The notes beneath the pieces are model-generated. The model was given only the letters and a program-made list of their open reading frames with translations, did not search any database and was not told the origin of the DNA. Source: Helicobacter sp. 12S02634-8 (GTDB lineage: Bacteria; Campylobacterota; Campylobacteria; Campylobacterales; Helicobacteraceae). From it: a stretch of DNA of 64,000 nucleotides. Below, piece after piece: positions 16,231 to 24,641 of this stretch. Every line of letters begins with the position of its first letter. Positions within the stretch are counted from its first letter, which is position 1. The DNA lies in assembly GCF_002272865.1 (NCBI RefSeq), contig NZ_MLAP01000001.1, positions 186,001 to 250,000 on the forward strand, in the 5' to 3' direction. The translations under genes were made by a program, and so were the position numbers.

Positions 16231-16783
16231 TGATTTCCTTTCCAAATTGGTCGATCCATTTTAGCACCTCTTTGGGGTTATTGAGATCTAAAATAGGCAT
16301 ACAAGGGGGCAAGCAAGCCGTATCTGTAGTCTGATCGACAGCAAAGGCATTGCTGAACTCGATATAAGAAGTATCGATAATTCCTCTAGCGACACAAATC
16401 CTTGGGAGTGCTAAAGACTTTAACCCCTCAACTAAAATATAATCTTTATGTGCAAACACTCGATAAAGCCACTCAAGGCTATCAGAGTTATCATCTTGAT
16501 GGGCGTGAGTGGCTTGATGGGCTTGATGGGGCAAATGCGATGGTGGACGTGCTATCGTGTGGGTCATGATGGTTGTTTGGGTCGGTGAGATAATAGCCAC
16601 ATCAGCGTGGGCTTGGAAAAAGCGATGGCTATCCTTGCCCTCTGTGTCAAAAACTGCCTTCCCCTTAGGATCGTGCTTGCATACAGCAACTGCAAAAGTC
16701 GGGCTCAAAAGATAAGCAAGCTTTTCTATCAAGGTCGTCTTGCCACTATTGCTATTCCCTGTGAAAGCTACGATTTTTGACAT
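16223..16783 (-). CDS. mobB: Molybdopterin-guanine dinucleotide biosynthesis protein MobB
   Basis: MobB is a P-loop GTPase that assists MobA in attaching GMP to molybdopterin. Its 186 residues start MSKIVAFTGNSNSGKTTLIEKL with a clear Walker A, followed by AVCKHDPKGKAVFDTEGKDSHRF, which is typical of the family, and LVEGLKSLALPRICVARG. An unusual His-rich insert of about 25 residues (HLPHQAHQATHAHQDD in its core) lies near residues 83-98. It could bind metal or may simply be a loop expansion. The ATG shares one base with the moaE stop. MobB implies bis-MGD enzymes such as periplasmic nitrate reductase or formate dehydrogenase in this organism. Confidence 0.93.
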   Translation of the reverse strand: MSKIVAFTGNSNSGKTTLIEKLAYLLSPTFAVAVCKHDPKGKAVFDTEGKDSHRFFQAHADVAIISPTQTTIMTHTIARPPSHLPHQAHQATHAHQDDNSDSLEWLYRVFAHKDYILVEGLKSLALPRICVARGIIDTSYIEFSNAFAVDQTTDTACLPPCMPILDLNNPKEVLKWIDQFGKEING

Positions 16784-17220
16784 CAGGACAAAATCCCACT
16801 ACCGGGCAAAAGATGGCTTCTTTCTTGGGCATAAATCCTTTGATTGCCCTTGAGGTCATATTTCCAAATCGGAGCTTTATGCTTAAAATCCTCAATAAAC
16901 TCTCCATACAGCCCTAAAGCTGGCTTGCGTTGCTTGGATAACACAGCAGACATATATGAACTTTGCGTATTATAGACATCACCCCTAGCGTGTGCCATTT
17001 TCAGAATTGCCCCAACTTGCAAAGCCCTTTCTTGCCAAGCTTTAAACCATTGCAAAAAAATCGGCTCATAGACATCAAAACTCAAGCCATCAATCCCGTT
17101 TTCTTCTCGCACAATCCCCACAAACAGACAAAACGCTCCGAAATTTTTCTTAGCAGCTTCCACTTCCCATCTCTGATAAATCTCCATAGTCGGCAAAGCA
17201 CCCTCATAAATTTCAAGCAT
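16783..17220 (-). CDS. moaE: Molybdopterin synthase catalytic subunit MoaE
   Basis: MoaE transfers sulfur from the MoaD thiocarboxylate to precursor Z to form molybdopterin. The protein has FGAFCLFVGIVREENGIDGLSFDVYEP, MAHARGDV and the basic active-site region HKAPIWKYDLKGNQRIYAQERSH. ATG at 17220 is preferred: it gives MLEIYEGAL, close to the N-terminus I remember for H. pylori MoaE, and leaves GAGG eight bases upstream. The frame is open further upstream, but that would read through moaD. The 145-residue length is then normal. It follows moaD by ten bases. Confidence 0.93.
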   Translation of the reverse strand: MLEIYEGALPTMEIYQRWEVEAAKKNFGAFCLFVGIVREENGIDGLSFDVYEPIFLQWFKAWQERALQVGAILKMAHARGDVYNTQSSYMSAVLSKQRKPALGLYGEFIEDFKHKAPIWKYDLKGNQRIYAQERSHLLPGSGILS

Positions 17221-17230
17221 TTGCATTGCC

Positions 17231-17482
17231 TCAAAAGACACAGCTTGCTCTAGTATTGCTTTGACCCCCACAAACAGGAGGCAAGACAACAACCCGATCG
17301 CCATCTTTTAGAGGTGTATCAAGATCTTCTATCAAAACATCATTGAGCGCTAAAGCACTCATAGGCAGCCATTTAGCGATACTAGGGATTGCTTGGAGCT
17401 TGGCTTTGAGCTCTTTGAGCGAAGTGAGCTCTAATTCCATCTTTTTCTCTGCTATAGGACCTAAAAATTCCACCACTACCAT
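17231..17482 (-). CDS. moaD: Molybdopterin synthase sulfur carrier MoaD with a C-terminal extension
   Basis: MoaD is the ubiquitin-like sulfur carrier of molybdopterin synthase; its C-terminal Gly-Gly is adenylated and converted to a thiocarboxylate, so the glycine must be the last residue. Here the fold is present (MVVVEFLGPIAEKK, ALALNDVLI, LKDGDRVVVLPPVCGG). But Gly72-Gly73 is followed by ten more residues, QSNTRASCVF, before TGA. The first extra codon is CAA (17263-17261), one C-to-T change from TAA. Without the extension the protein would have the normal 73 residues. Either the tail is removed by a protease, the stop was lost by mutation, or there is a base error in the sequence. ATG follows AAGGAG. 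Confidence 0.9.
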   Translation of the reverse strand: MVVVEFLGPIAEKKMELELTSLKELKAKLQAIPSIAKWLPMSALALNDVLIEDLDTPLKDGDRVVVLPPVCGGQSNTRASCVF

Positions 17483-17494
17483 CGCAAACTCCTT

Positions 17495-18739
17495 TTAATT
17501 GAGATGTTTAAAAAGCAAAATATCAACTTCACTGCCCTTTTTGAGATCAGTGCCATTTTCTTCTAGCACCATCAAGGCACAATCCCCGCACAGATTATTG
17601 ATCACAGAGCTTTGGAAAATATGCTTAGAAGAAAAATGCACCCAATAGCGTCCTTCTCGGATTTCAAGATCGCACACACGAAATTCCATACGCGTATCTG
17701 AGCGATACACATCTGCACCCAAAAAGGCTTTGAGAAAATGATGGGAATATTTCCGTCCAAACAATTTGGCAAAAATCACGCTCCCAAATAGATAAAAAGT
17801 CAATGCACTCGAATTGGGATACCCCGGCAGTCCAAAAACGGGCTTTTTTTGGTCGTGATGGTGATAGATTGCGTAAGTTACGGGCTTACCGGGCTTGAGC
17901 CGCACGCCTTTGAAAACAATTTCACAGAGTTGGGCTAGCGATACTTGGGTGAAGTCATAATCCCCCATACTCATGCCCCCACTCACTAATAACATATCGC
18001 AGTCTTTGAGGGCTTGGGTAAGCATTGCAGTGATAGCGTCCTTATCATCAGGCATTATGGGATACAAAAGGGCTTCCCCACCCATTGTATGCACCAAGGC
18101 TTTTAAGAGATGGTTATTCACGCTACGCACGCAATTGACCCCCTTGGCCTCCTCGCCAACTTCAACCACCTCTGCCCCACCGCTCAAAATAGCTATTTTA
18201 GGCTTCCTATAAACCTCCACAAACACCTGATTGAGATCGGCCAAAAGCCCTATTTCATAAGCTCCTATTTTTGAAGAAGCCTTTAAAAGCACTTCGCCTT
18301 GATGGTAGTTTTCTCCAATATGCCGCACCCAATCGCCCTTTTTGGGGCGTGGAGCGTGGGGAGCTAGGAATATTTTGCCATCTTTTTGCACGATTGATTC
18401 GACAATGACAATTGTATCGCTATTTTGGGGCATTCTAGAACCTGTGAAAGTCTTGATAGCGCTTTGAGGTATGAGGGCAAATTCTTTTTCTTCTCCAGCG
18501 GGATTGACCCCCACTAAATGCAGCCCTTGAGTCTGGAGATAGTCGATATCAGCCGCATTGATTGCATAGCCGTCCATACTCGAGGTTTCAAATCGGGGCA
18601 TATGATTTCTAGCGCACACCCCACTTGCCAAAGTCCGACCTAGGGCATCGCCAAAAAATATTTTTTCCTTACCCACAGGGGCGATGGACTCATTTTGGAG
18701 GATTTCAATGGCTTGAGAAAAGCTGATATTTGTTTTCAT
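17495..18739 (-). CDS. moeA: Molybdopterin molybdenumtransferase MoeA
   Basis: MoeA inserts molybdate into adenylylated molybdopterin. The 414 residues show the N-terminal pattern RFETSSMDGYAINAADI, the FTGSRMPQNSDTIVIVE segment, VSGGMSMGDYDFTQ of the MoCF domain, and LKPGKPVTYAIYHHHDQKKPVFGLPGYPNSSALTF, then a C-terminal beta domain. All are typical. The ribosome site before ATG is weak, and the gene follows ribA by 12 bases. It is the second gene of the operon, ahead of moaD. Confidence 0.96.
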   Translation of the reverse strand: MKTNISFSQAIEILQNESIAPVGKEKIFFGDALGRTLASGVCARNHMPRFETSSMDGYAINAADIDYLQTQGLHLVGVNPAGEEKEFALIPQSAIKTFTGSRMPQNSDTIVIVESIVQKDGKIFLAPHAPRPKKGDWVRHIGENYHQGEVLLKASSKIGAYEIGLLADLNQVFVEVYRKPKIAILSGGAEVVEVGEEAKGVNCVRSVNNHLLKALVHTMGGEALLYPIMPDDKDAITAMLTQALKDCDMLLVSGGMSMGDYDFTQVSLAQLCEIVFKGVRLKPGKPVTYAIYHHHDQKKPVFGLPGYPNSSALTFYLFGSVIFAKLFGRKYSHHFLKAFLGADVYRSDTRMEFRVCDLEIREGRYWVHFSSKHIFQSSVINNLCGDCALMVLEENGTDLKKGSEVDILLFKHLN

Positions 18740-18751
18740 TGTTGTTTCATT

Positions 18752-19357
18752 TCAGAGCAAATGCCCTAGTTTGGACTTTTTTGTCGCTAAATATTTTTCA
18801 TTATAGCAGTTGCTAGGGACAATGATACTATCACGGATCACTTCGACATATTGACCCATCGCTTCTATTTTTCTGGGGTTATTGGTGAGTAGATGGATTT
18901 TCTTGATACCATAATATTTCAAAATCTCACCAACGATAGAATAATCCCTATTATCGCTTTTAAACCCCAACGCTTCATTGGCCTCAACGGTGTCATAGCC
19001 CTTATCTTGGAGGGCATAAGCATTGACTTTATTGAACAAACCAATCCCCCTGCCCTCTTGACGCAAATACACCAGCATACCACCTCGCCCGTTTTTGCTC
19101 TCTTGGGCGATTTTCTCCATTGCAAGGGCTAGCTCCCCCCCACAATCGCACTTTTGAGAGCCAAAAACATCGCCTGTCAAACACTCTGAATGCACTCGCA
19201 CAAGAGGGACTTTCGGTAAGTTTTGAGTAAAAATGACTAAATGCTCTATAGGGCATTTGCAATCTTTCTCCATACGCAGCTCCCTAAAAGACTGAATCAA
19301 AAAATCCCCAAAACGCGTAGGAAGCTTAGCTTGATGGGAAACTTCAAGTTTTTCCAA
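18752..19357 (-). CDS. ribA: GTP cyclohydrolase II RibA
   Basis: RibA opens GTP to 2,5-diamino-6-ribosylamino-pyrimidinone phosphate, the first step of riboflavin synthesis. The 201-residue single-domain enzyme has the zinc site in [22 protein letters not shown], the active-site [24 protein letters not shown], and LLTNNPRKI. It lacks a RibB (DHBP synthase) domain. TTG at 19357 is the start, with AAAGGA six bases upstream. It leads the molybdenum-cofactor operon. Both pathways start from GTP, which may explain why they are grouped; H. pylori also keeps a ribA copy near moa genes. Confidence 0.95.
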   Translation of the reverse strand: MEKLEVSHQAKLPTRFGDFLIQSFRELRMEKDCKCPIEHLVIFTQNLPKVPLVRVHSECLTGDVFGSQKCDCGGELALAMEKIAQESKNGRGGMLVYLRQEGRGIGLFNKVNAYALQDKGYDTVEANEALGFKSDNRDYSIVGEILKYYGIKKIHLLTNNPRKIEAMGQYVEVIRDSIIVPSNCYNEKYLATKKSKLGHLL

Positions 19358-19387
19358 AAAATATCCTTTAGTTTTTAGTTTCTTACA

Positions 19388-19393
19388 ATTATA
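19388..19393 (-). promoter_or_regulatory. Putative -10 box of the ribA-moeA-moaDE-mobB-mogA operon
   Basis: On the minus strand TATAAT, preceded by TTGATTTGGC, lies about 30 bases before the ribA TTG start, giving a leader of some 24 bases. No consensus -35 is visible. It is the only strong -10 in the space between tRNA-Val and ribA. Confidence 0.55.
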
Positions 19394-19554
19394 GCCAAAT
19401 CAAGACTACTTTTGTAAGTGCTTTTTATAGCATAAAATACCCACAGAAAATTAAAGGAACTTGAAAAATTTATATAAAAACTCGCAAAATAGGTGGTTTT
19501 AGAGGAAAAAAATGTATCAATGTTTAGAATATGATATGCAAGAGAAAATGGAAA

Positions 19555-19630
19555 TGGTGGCCGCGATTGGACTTGAACCAACGACCACTACCATGTCAAG
19601 GTAGTGCTCTACCAACTGAGCTACGCGACC
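19555..19630 (-). tRNA. tRNA-Val (anticodon GAC)
   Basis: A 76-base cloverleaf reads on the minus strand. The acceptor starts GGTCGCG and closes with CGCGGCC-A plus an encoded CCA. The D-arm contains AGCTCAGTTGGTAGAGC, the anticodon stem is CTACC/GGTAG with loop TTGACAT (anticodon GAC, reading GUC and GUU), and the T-arm contains GGTTCAAGTCC. The 3' CCA is encoded, as usual in this group. Confidence 0.96.
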
Positions 19631-19653
19631 TTAAAAACTAAGCTTGGCATTTT

Positions 19654-19659
19654 ACTATA
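19654..19659 (-). promoter_or_regulatory. Putative -10 box of tRNA-Val
   Basis: TATAGT on the minus strand, 23 bases before the 5' end of the tRNA, is well placed for a start about 17 bases upstream of the mature tRNA. Read-through from plsC is an alternative source of transcript. Confidence 0.4.
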
Positions 19660-19676
19660 AAAACAATAAAAAAACC

Positions 19677-20375
19677 TTAAGAATTCAGCTCGTGATAATG
19701 TTTCAAGTAAATTTGATGCATTTGTGATTGGAGCTGCTCATACCAATCTGTCCCCTCCTTGGGCTCAAAAGCCTCTAAAAGCACCATTCTAGCAGTATTT
19801 TGAGTGGATTGGAGCGGTTTGGTATTGTAGATTTTTCGGGTATTGATAAGCACGATAGGCTGGATTTTGAGATGAAACTTTTCTGCAAGAAGCTTAGCAC
19901 CGGGCTTAAAAGGTAAAAAATTCTCCCCTCCCTTGCTCCTTGTGCCCTCTGGGAATATCACCAAAGGTCGGGACTGCTCGAGTTTTTCCTTAGCGTGTTT
20001 GAGTAAAAATGCTAAGCCCTTTTTATCTTCTCTATCAATCAATATCATCTCTGGACCTTTTAGAGCATACCCATAAAAAGGGATATCGCCCAGCTCCTTT
20101 TTTGCTACCCAGCAGATATTTCTAGGGTGGAAAGCCTCAAGACAAATGATATCGCTCAAACTCTGATGGTTCATCACAATCATTGTAGCAGTTGTGTCAA
20201 ACTCCCCGATTTTCTGAAGCTTGAGCCCTGATAATGCAAAGAAAAATCGGCACCATCTCCTGCAATGTCTAGCATTTTGCTTGCCTTTTTCAAAAAAGAT
20301 AGCACAAATAATGCACGCCAATCCCACACCAATCAACAATGTCATATAAATAGCTCGTATTTTACCGAACATCAT
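19677..20375 (-). CDS. plsC: 1-acyl-sn-glycerol-3-phosphate acyltransferase PlsC
   Basis: PlsC acylates lysophosphatidic acid to phosphatidic acid at the inner membrane. The 232-residue protein has one or two N-terminal hydrophobic spans ([20 protein letters not shown]), the catalytic HxxxxD motif in MNHQSLSDI, and the substrate-binding FPEGTRSKG and PIVLIN blocks. Its ATG lies 14 bases inside the end of the SH3-domain gene, so translation is coupled. It is the last protein gene before tRNA-Val. Confidence 0.94.
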   Translation of the reverse strand: MMFGKIRAIYMTLLIGVGLACIICAIFFEKGKQNARHCRRWCRFFFALSGLKLQKIGEFDTTATMIVMNHQSLSDIICLEAFHPRNICWVAKKELGDIPFYGYALKGPEMILIDREDKKGLAFLLKHAKEKLEQSRPLVIFPEGTRSKGGENFLPFKPGAKLLAEKFHLKIQPIVLINTRKIYNTKPLQSTQNTARMVLLEAFEPKEGTDWYEQLQSQMHQIYLKHYHELNS

Positions 20376-21453
20376 CTTTTCTCACCCAGCCAATCCTGTC
20401 ATCTGCAGTCATGATTTTATAATATTTCCCGTGCTTGCCAATAATTTCTACTTGAGTGTTGGACTTTGTCGTTTCAAGAATCGTAGAATTGTGCGTGGGC
20501 AAAATGCGTATTTGCTTGTTGCTAAGCAATACGGCTTGATGGACAGAAAAAATATTCCAAAGCAAATATATCAAAAACACAACAAAAGCAGCCAAAAAGA
20601 CCTTTTTGCGTCGCCAGAGAAAATAACAAACCACTGAAGCAGCCATCAAAACGATTGTGACTAGATTGCTAAAGATTAAAAAATTATTTTTAGGCTTGAT
20701 ATCATCTTGTGTGCTGATAGTATCATCAACAGGGACAATGGGTAAGGTGATATTTTTGAAATGCTTTTCCTCCAAAGAATAATACTCAAAAGAGATATTT
20801 TGAATATGCTTAGGGATAATGCAATAATAAATACCATCAGAGTGTGTGTCCCCAAAATGCGTGCTTTCAAAGCCCTGTTTTTGGATATCGGGCAGTTTGA
20901 AATCTTCCAAATTGGAATGGTCTGCTTCCATCTCAAATACCAAAATATTATTAGCATCGTCATAAATCTTTGTCTTATAGCCGATGATACGAAATTTATC
21001 TGCCAATACGCCCACATAGTCTTTGTTTTGATATAAATCAATGGCATTGAGCTTGATAGCAGGGGCACTAGAAGAATCAGTATAATCGCCATCGCTTGAA
21101 ACAGCAATCACTCGCAAAGAGGGGATAACAGCGTCAGTGGATTTGATTTTATAGCGATAGATAGCTTGATATGAGCCATCACTTGCGAGCTTCCATTTGG
21201 TATCAGGGTTTTTTAAAACAATCTTGCTAGTATTGATCCCTCCTATAAATTCTGTGCCAGAAAATCTCGCGTTAGAAAAAAGAAGTAAGCTATAAGTGAT
21301 GGGGATAGTTTCGCCAACATAGACAGGCTTATTAGTGTATTCTTCGGCATTGAGAGCTTTTACATAGATGATTTTTGCGCGCTCTTCTTGTGCGTGCAAG
21401 ACTCCTAGTGTCAGCGCTATTAAAGCAAGCAAAATGCGCAAAAAAATCTGCAT
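20362..21453 (-). CDS. BatD-like membrane protein with a C-terminal SH3 domain
   Basis: The 363-residue protein has a signal peptide (about residues 1-21, ending LHAQ), then about 240 residues of beta-rich periplasmic sequence resembling the N-terminal part of BatD/oxygen-tolerance proteins ([32 protein letters not shown]). Two transmembrane helices follow ([20 protein letters not shown] and [18 protein letters not shown]). The last 60 residues look like a bacterial SH3 domain ([40 protein letters not shown]). It probably acts at the cell envelope; the precise role is unknown. It follows purQ by 12 bases and overlaps plsC, so it belongs to the pur-plsC transcription unit. Confidence 0.85.
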   Translation of the reverse strand: MQIFLRILLALIALTLGVLHAQEERAKIIYVKALNAEEYTNKPVYVGETIPITYSLLLFSNARFSGTEFIGGINTSKIVLKNPDTKWKLASDGSYQAIYRYKIKSTDAVIPSLRVIAVSSDGDYTDSSSAPAIKLNAIDLYQNKDYVGVLADKFRIIGYKTKIYDDANNILVFEMEADHSNLEDFKLPDIQKQGFESTHFGDTHSDGIYYCIIPKHIQNISFEYYSLEEKHFKNITLPIVPVDDTISTQDDIKPKNNFLIFSNLVTIVLMAASVVCYFLWRRKKVFLAAFVVFLIYLLWNIFSVHQAVLLSNKQIRILPTHNSTILETTKSNTQVEIIGKHGKYYKIMTADDRIGWVRKDDVR

Positions 21454-21465
21454 CCATTTTCCCTT

Positions 21466-22116
21466 TTAAAGCAAAGAGCGCAGCATTGCTAAGCCATCGA
21501 CTCCACCGAGCAATGGCTCTATGGCGCGTTCTGGGTGGGGCATTAGACCAAAAACATTTTTTTCTTGATTGCAAATACCTGCGATGGCTTCAAGTGAGCC
21601 ATTGGGATTGGGGCTATAACGGAGCAAGATTTGGCCATTAGCTTCCATAGCACGCAATGTCTTTGCGTCTGCATAATAACTGCCATCAGCGTGCGCGATG
21701 GGTAAAGTGATAGTCGCACCACATGAGTAATCAGACAAAAATCGATTATGGGTATCACACACCTCTAGAGTCTGTGGTTTAGAGATAAAGCAAAGCCCCT
21801 CATTTCTCTTGAGCGCACCTGGCAAAAGCTCTGCTTCTGTCAAAATCTGAAATCCATTACAAATCCCCAAAACAAGCCCCCCATCTCTAGCATAAGCAAT
21901 CACTTCTTGCATGATTGGAGAAAATCTCGCAATAGCCCCACTCCTCAGATAATCTCCATAGCTAAACCCACCAGGAATCACCACTAGCTTTGTGCCTTGA
22001 GGGAGAGTCTTTTGCTTGTGCCAGATAATTTGGCTTGGCGCACCCAAAATATCCCTATAAGCATACTGCATATCCCGCTCGCAATTTGTCCCTGGAAAGC
22101 ACAAAATAGCGACCAT
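21466..22116 (-). CDS. purQ: Phosphoribosylformylglycinamidine synthase subunit PurQ
   Basis: PurQ is the glutaminase subunit of the three-part FGAM synthase (PurS-PurQ-PurL) in purine synthesis. The 216 residues show the class I amidotransferase core: VAILCFPGTNCERD, the nucleophile in LVLGICNGFQILTEAELLPGAL, and the His-Glu pair in MPHPERAIEPLLGG. PurL is not in the window. It lies 3 bases after purS and shares its ribosome region. Confidence 0.97.
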   Translation of the reverse strand: MVAILCFPGTNCERDMQYAYRDILGAPSQIIWHKQKTLPQGTKLVVIPGGFSYGDYLRSGAIARFSPIMQEVIAYARDGGLVLGICNGFQILTEAELLPGALKRNEGLCFISKPQTLEVCDTHNRFLSDYSCGATITLPIAHADGSYYADAKTLRAMEANGQILLRYSPNPNGSLEAIAGICNQEKNVFGLMPHPERAIEPLLGGVDGLAMLRSLL

Positions 22117-22119
22117 TTC

Positions 22120-22365
22120 TCAGTCTTCCTTCTCAATAATTCGATAGTCTTCTATCACGGTATTTGCCAAAAGCTCTTCGGCCATAGTTTTGCCCATAGC
22201 AAGAGCTTTTTGCTTATCATCGTGTGCAAACTCAAGAGTAAAGTTTTTGCTTAATTTTAAATCTGTAACTTCTGTGAAACCCAAAGTCTGCAATGCGTGC
22301 ATGATTGCCTTGGCTTGAGGGTCTAAGACCCCATCTTTAAGGCTTGTGTTGATGGTGATTTTCAT
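22120..22365 (-). CDS. purS: Phosphoribosylformylglycinamidine synthase subunit PurS
   Basis: PurS is the small bridging subunit of FGAM synthase. The 81-residue protein begins KITINTSLKDGVLDPQAKA and has the characteristic GFTEVTDLKLSKNFTLEF. It is placed between purC and purQ, the usual order in this group. Confidence 0.96.
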   Translation of the reverse strand: MKITINTSLKDGVLDPQAKAIMHALQTLGFTEVTDLKLSKNFTLEFAHDDKQKALAMGKTMAEELLANTVIEDYRIIEKED

Positions 22366-22376
22366 ATTGCCCTCTC

Positions 22377-23087
22377 CTAGTTGGTAATGCGCCTTAAGAC
22401 TTCCTCATAGGCCAATTTTAGGTTGCCTAGGTCTTGTCTGAAGCGGTCTTTGTCTAGCTTCTCATTAGTATCCATATCCCAAAACCTACAGCTATCGGGG
22501 CTGATTTCATCAGCAAGGATAATATTCCCCTCCCCATCTCTGCCAAACTCAAGCTTAAAGTCGATCAATCTGAGATGTTTAGCTGCAAAAAAATCTTTCA
22601 AAAAAGCATTGATTTTCTTAGCTTGCGTGCGCAAAAAGTCCAATTCTTCTTGGTCTTGTGTGATACCGAGTATCTTGCAGTGCTCATCATTGATGATAGG
22701 ATCGCCCAAAGCATCATCTTTATAATAAAACTCCACAAGCCCAAAGGGCAGCACACTGCCTTCTTTGATACCCAAACGCTTACTCAATGAACCTGTTGCT
22801 ACATTGCGACTCACGACCTCAATAGGGATAATATCCACTTGCTTGCATAGAATATTTTGTGTATCAAGTCTTTTGATATAGTGGGTCTTGAAGCCATTTT
22901 TTTCTAGTAATTCAAAAAGCAAAGAACTGATTTTGCAATTCAATGCACCCTTTCCTTGCTCGCTCCCCTTTTTTTCGGCATTAAATGCTGTGAGATCGTC
23001 TTTAAATTCAGCAATCAAAATACCCTTTTCCTCGGTGGTATAAAGCCTTTTGCCTTTCCCCTCATAAAGCATTTTTACTTTTTTCAT
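22377..23087 (-). CDS. purC: SAICAR synthetase PurC
   Basis: PurC joins aspartate to carboxyaminoimidazole ribotide. The 236 residues show YEGKGKRLY at the start, [36 protein letters not shown] with the substrate-binding region, and [13 protein letters not shown] near the C-terminus. It has the normal bacterial length. It is the first pur gene in the string and follows ctpA by nine bases. Confidence 0.97.
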   Translation of the reverse strand: MKKVKMLYEGKGKRLYTTEEKGILIAEFKDDLTAFNAEKKGSEQGKGALNCKISSLLFELLEKNGFKTHYIKRLDTQNILCKQVDIIPIEVVSRNVATGSLSKRLGIKEGSVLPFGLVEFYYKDDALGDPIINDEHCKILGITQDQEELDFLRTQAKKINAFLKDFFAAKHLRLIDFKLEFGRDGEGNIILADEISPDSCRFWDMDTNEKLDKDRFRQDLGNLKLAYEEVLRRITN

Positions 23088-23096
23088 ATCCCGACC

Positions 23097-24437
23097 TTAT
23101 TTTTTATTCGGTGTTTTGATGATATTCCAAGCCTTCAGCACATCAATGGCAGTTTTGAGTTGGATATCTCGGTTGATGTCTTGTTGTGTGAGGCTTTTTT
23201 GCTCTTGATCTTTTTTGGTTTCAGATTTTTTAGTATCTTTTTTGTTGCTCGCAGTATCGGTCTTTTCTAGTTCATTTTCTAGGTGGTTTCTCAAGTCAGC
23301 TTCTTTGATTTCAAAGCTACTTTCATTTTGAGGAACAGCCCCAGGATGCACGATAATATCGGGCTTGATACCTACAGCTTGTATTGTCCTACCACTAGGG
23401 AGATAATATTTTGCAGTCGTGAGCTTGATAGCTTCAGTTTTATCAATAGGCAAGACAACCTGCACGCTACCCTTTCCAAAGGTATCTTCACCAACAATCA
23501 AAGCTCGGTCATTATCTTGCAAAGCCCCTGAAACAATCTCACTAGCACTCGCTGTCCCCCCATTGACAAGCACAACAATCGGCAAAGTAGGATAAGGAGC
23601 TTTGCCATCGGCTTTGTATTCGATATTTTCTTCTTTGATCTTGCCTTTTTGAGAAACAATCACGCCATTTTTGATAAACAAATCTGAAAGCTCCACAGCC
23701 TGATTGAGTAGGCCACCTGGGTTATTACGCAAATCAAGGACAATCCCCTCAATCGCTCCTGCTTTTTTGAGCTCACTGACCACGCTTTCAGTCACATTTT
23801 TATCAAAAGAATTGACTCGGATATAAAGGTATTTGCTCCCATCGATTTTCCTAGCGTGCACAGACTTGACTCGGATAATATCGCGCATGATATCAAAATC
23901 AAGAGGTTTGTTTTCATTTTTTCTCACGATAGTGAGCTTCAAGGAGGTTTTTGGCTTGCCCCGCATGATATTGACTGCATCATCAATAGTCATATTCAAG
24001 GTGCTTTCACCATTGATTTTTAAAATCACATCTCCAGCTTTGAGCCCTGCTTTGCTCGCTGGGGTGTCATCAAGTGGTGCGATGATGGTAAGCACGCCAT
24101 CTTTCATACCCACAGTGATCCCCAAACCACCAAATTCACCATCTGTCTGGACTTTTAATTCTTTGAATTTTTTCTCAGTCAAATACGCTGAATGGGCGTC
24201 TAAATTGGATAAAAGCCCCTCAATTGCCTTATCTACAATCTCATTGATCCCTACATTATCGACATAATAGGCTTCGATTGTGTTGATGACTTTGGTGAGC
24301 TTGTTGTAAGCTTCTATTCTTTGCTGCTGGGAGGCAACACTATTATCTTTGGCTTCATCTTTGGCATAAAGTCCATTTAACACTAAGGACACGCCCAAAA
24401 ATGACGCAAGCACGCCAGAAACAAAAAATTTATTCAT
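23097..24437 (-). CDS. ctpA: Carboxy-terminal processing protease CtpA (S41)
   Basis: CtpA is a periplasmic S41 serine protease that cuts near C-termini of envelope proteins. The 446 residues comprise a signal peptide (1-25, ending LYAK), an N-terminal helical region (HSAYLTEKKF), a PDZ domain (GGLGITVGMKDGVLTIIAPL to about 175), and the catalytic domain with LRNNPGGLL, the serine in GGTASASEIVSGALQD (Ser297/Ser299) and Lys322 with Gln326 in FGKGSVQ. The C-terminal 70 residues are charged (Lys/Glu-rich, KKDTKKSETKKDQEQK). It is the first gene of the minus-strand run ctpA-purC-purS-purQ. Confidence 0.95.
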   Translation of the reverse strand: MNKFFVSGVLASFLGVSLVLNGLYAKDEAKDNSVASQQQRIEAYNKLTKVINTIEAYYVDNVGINEIVDKAIEGLLSNLDAHSAYLTEKKFKELKVQTDGEFGGLGITVGMKDGVLTIIAPLDDTPASKAGLKAGDVILKINGESTLNMTIDDAVNIMRGKPKTSLKLTIVRKNENKPLDFDIMRDIIRVKSVHARKIDGSKYLYIRVNSFDKNVTESVVSELKKAGAIEGIVLDLRNNPGGLLNQAVELSDLFIKNGVIVSQKGKIKEENIEYKADGKAPYPTLPIVVLVNGGTASASEIVSGALQDNDRALIVGEDTFGKGSVQVVLPIDKTEAIKLTTAKYYLPSGRTIQAVGIKPDIIVHPGAVPQNESSFEIKEADLRNHLENELEKTDTASNKKDTKKSETKKDQEQKSLTQQDINRDIQLKTAIDVLKAWNIIKTPNKK

Positions 24438-24569
24438 CTCATTTTCCTGTATTTGCTGAAAGTTGTTTTTAATGAACTTAGGATTTTATCTAAAAATTCA
24501 TTATTTTAATCAAACAAACAAGCCTTTTAGCTCAATTTGAAAAGTTTTAGCATAATTGAATAAAATAAC

Positions 24570-24599
24570 TTGACATTATTAGACTAAACTTATATAATA
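24570..24599 (+). promoter_or_regulatory. Consensus promoter of clpB with an overlapping HAIR-like element
   Basis: TTGACA (24571-24576) and TATAAT (24594-24599) are separated by exactly 17 bases, a perfect vegetative promoter and rare for Helicobacter, where -35 boxes are usually degenerate. Overlapping the -35, CTTGACA (24570-24576) and ACTAAAC (24584-24590) are spaced by seven bases. Compared with the HspR operator CTTGAGT-N7-ACTCAAG, 10 of 14 positions agree. Repression by HspR is plausible but unproven. The start would leave a leader of about 35 bases. Confidence 0.6.
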
Positions 24600-24641
24600 C
24601 TCGACATATAAAATTTTATCCCATTATGACAAGGAGCGTTC

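Noticed and set aside
19375-19581. A 68-codon minus-strand frame overlapping the 3' end of tRNA-Val
   Set aside because: It begins inside the tRNA and reads AT-rich spacer; no evidence for coding.
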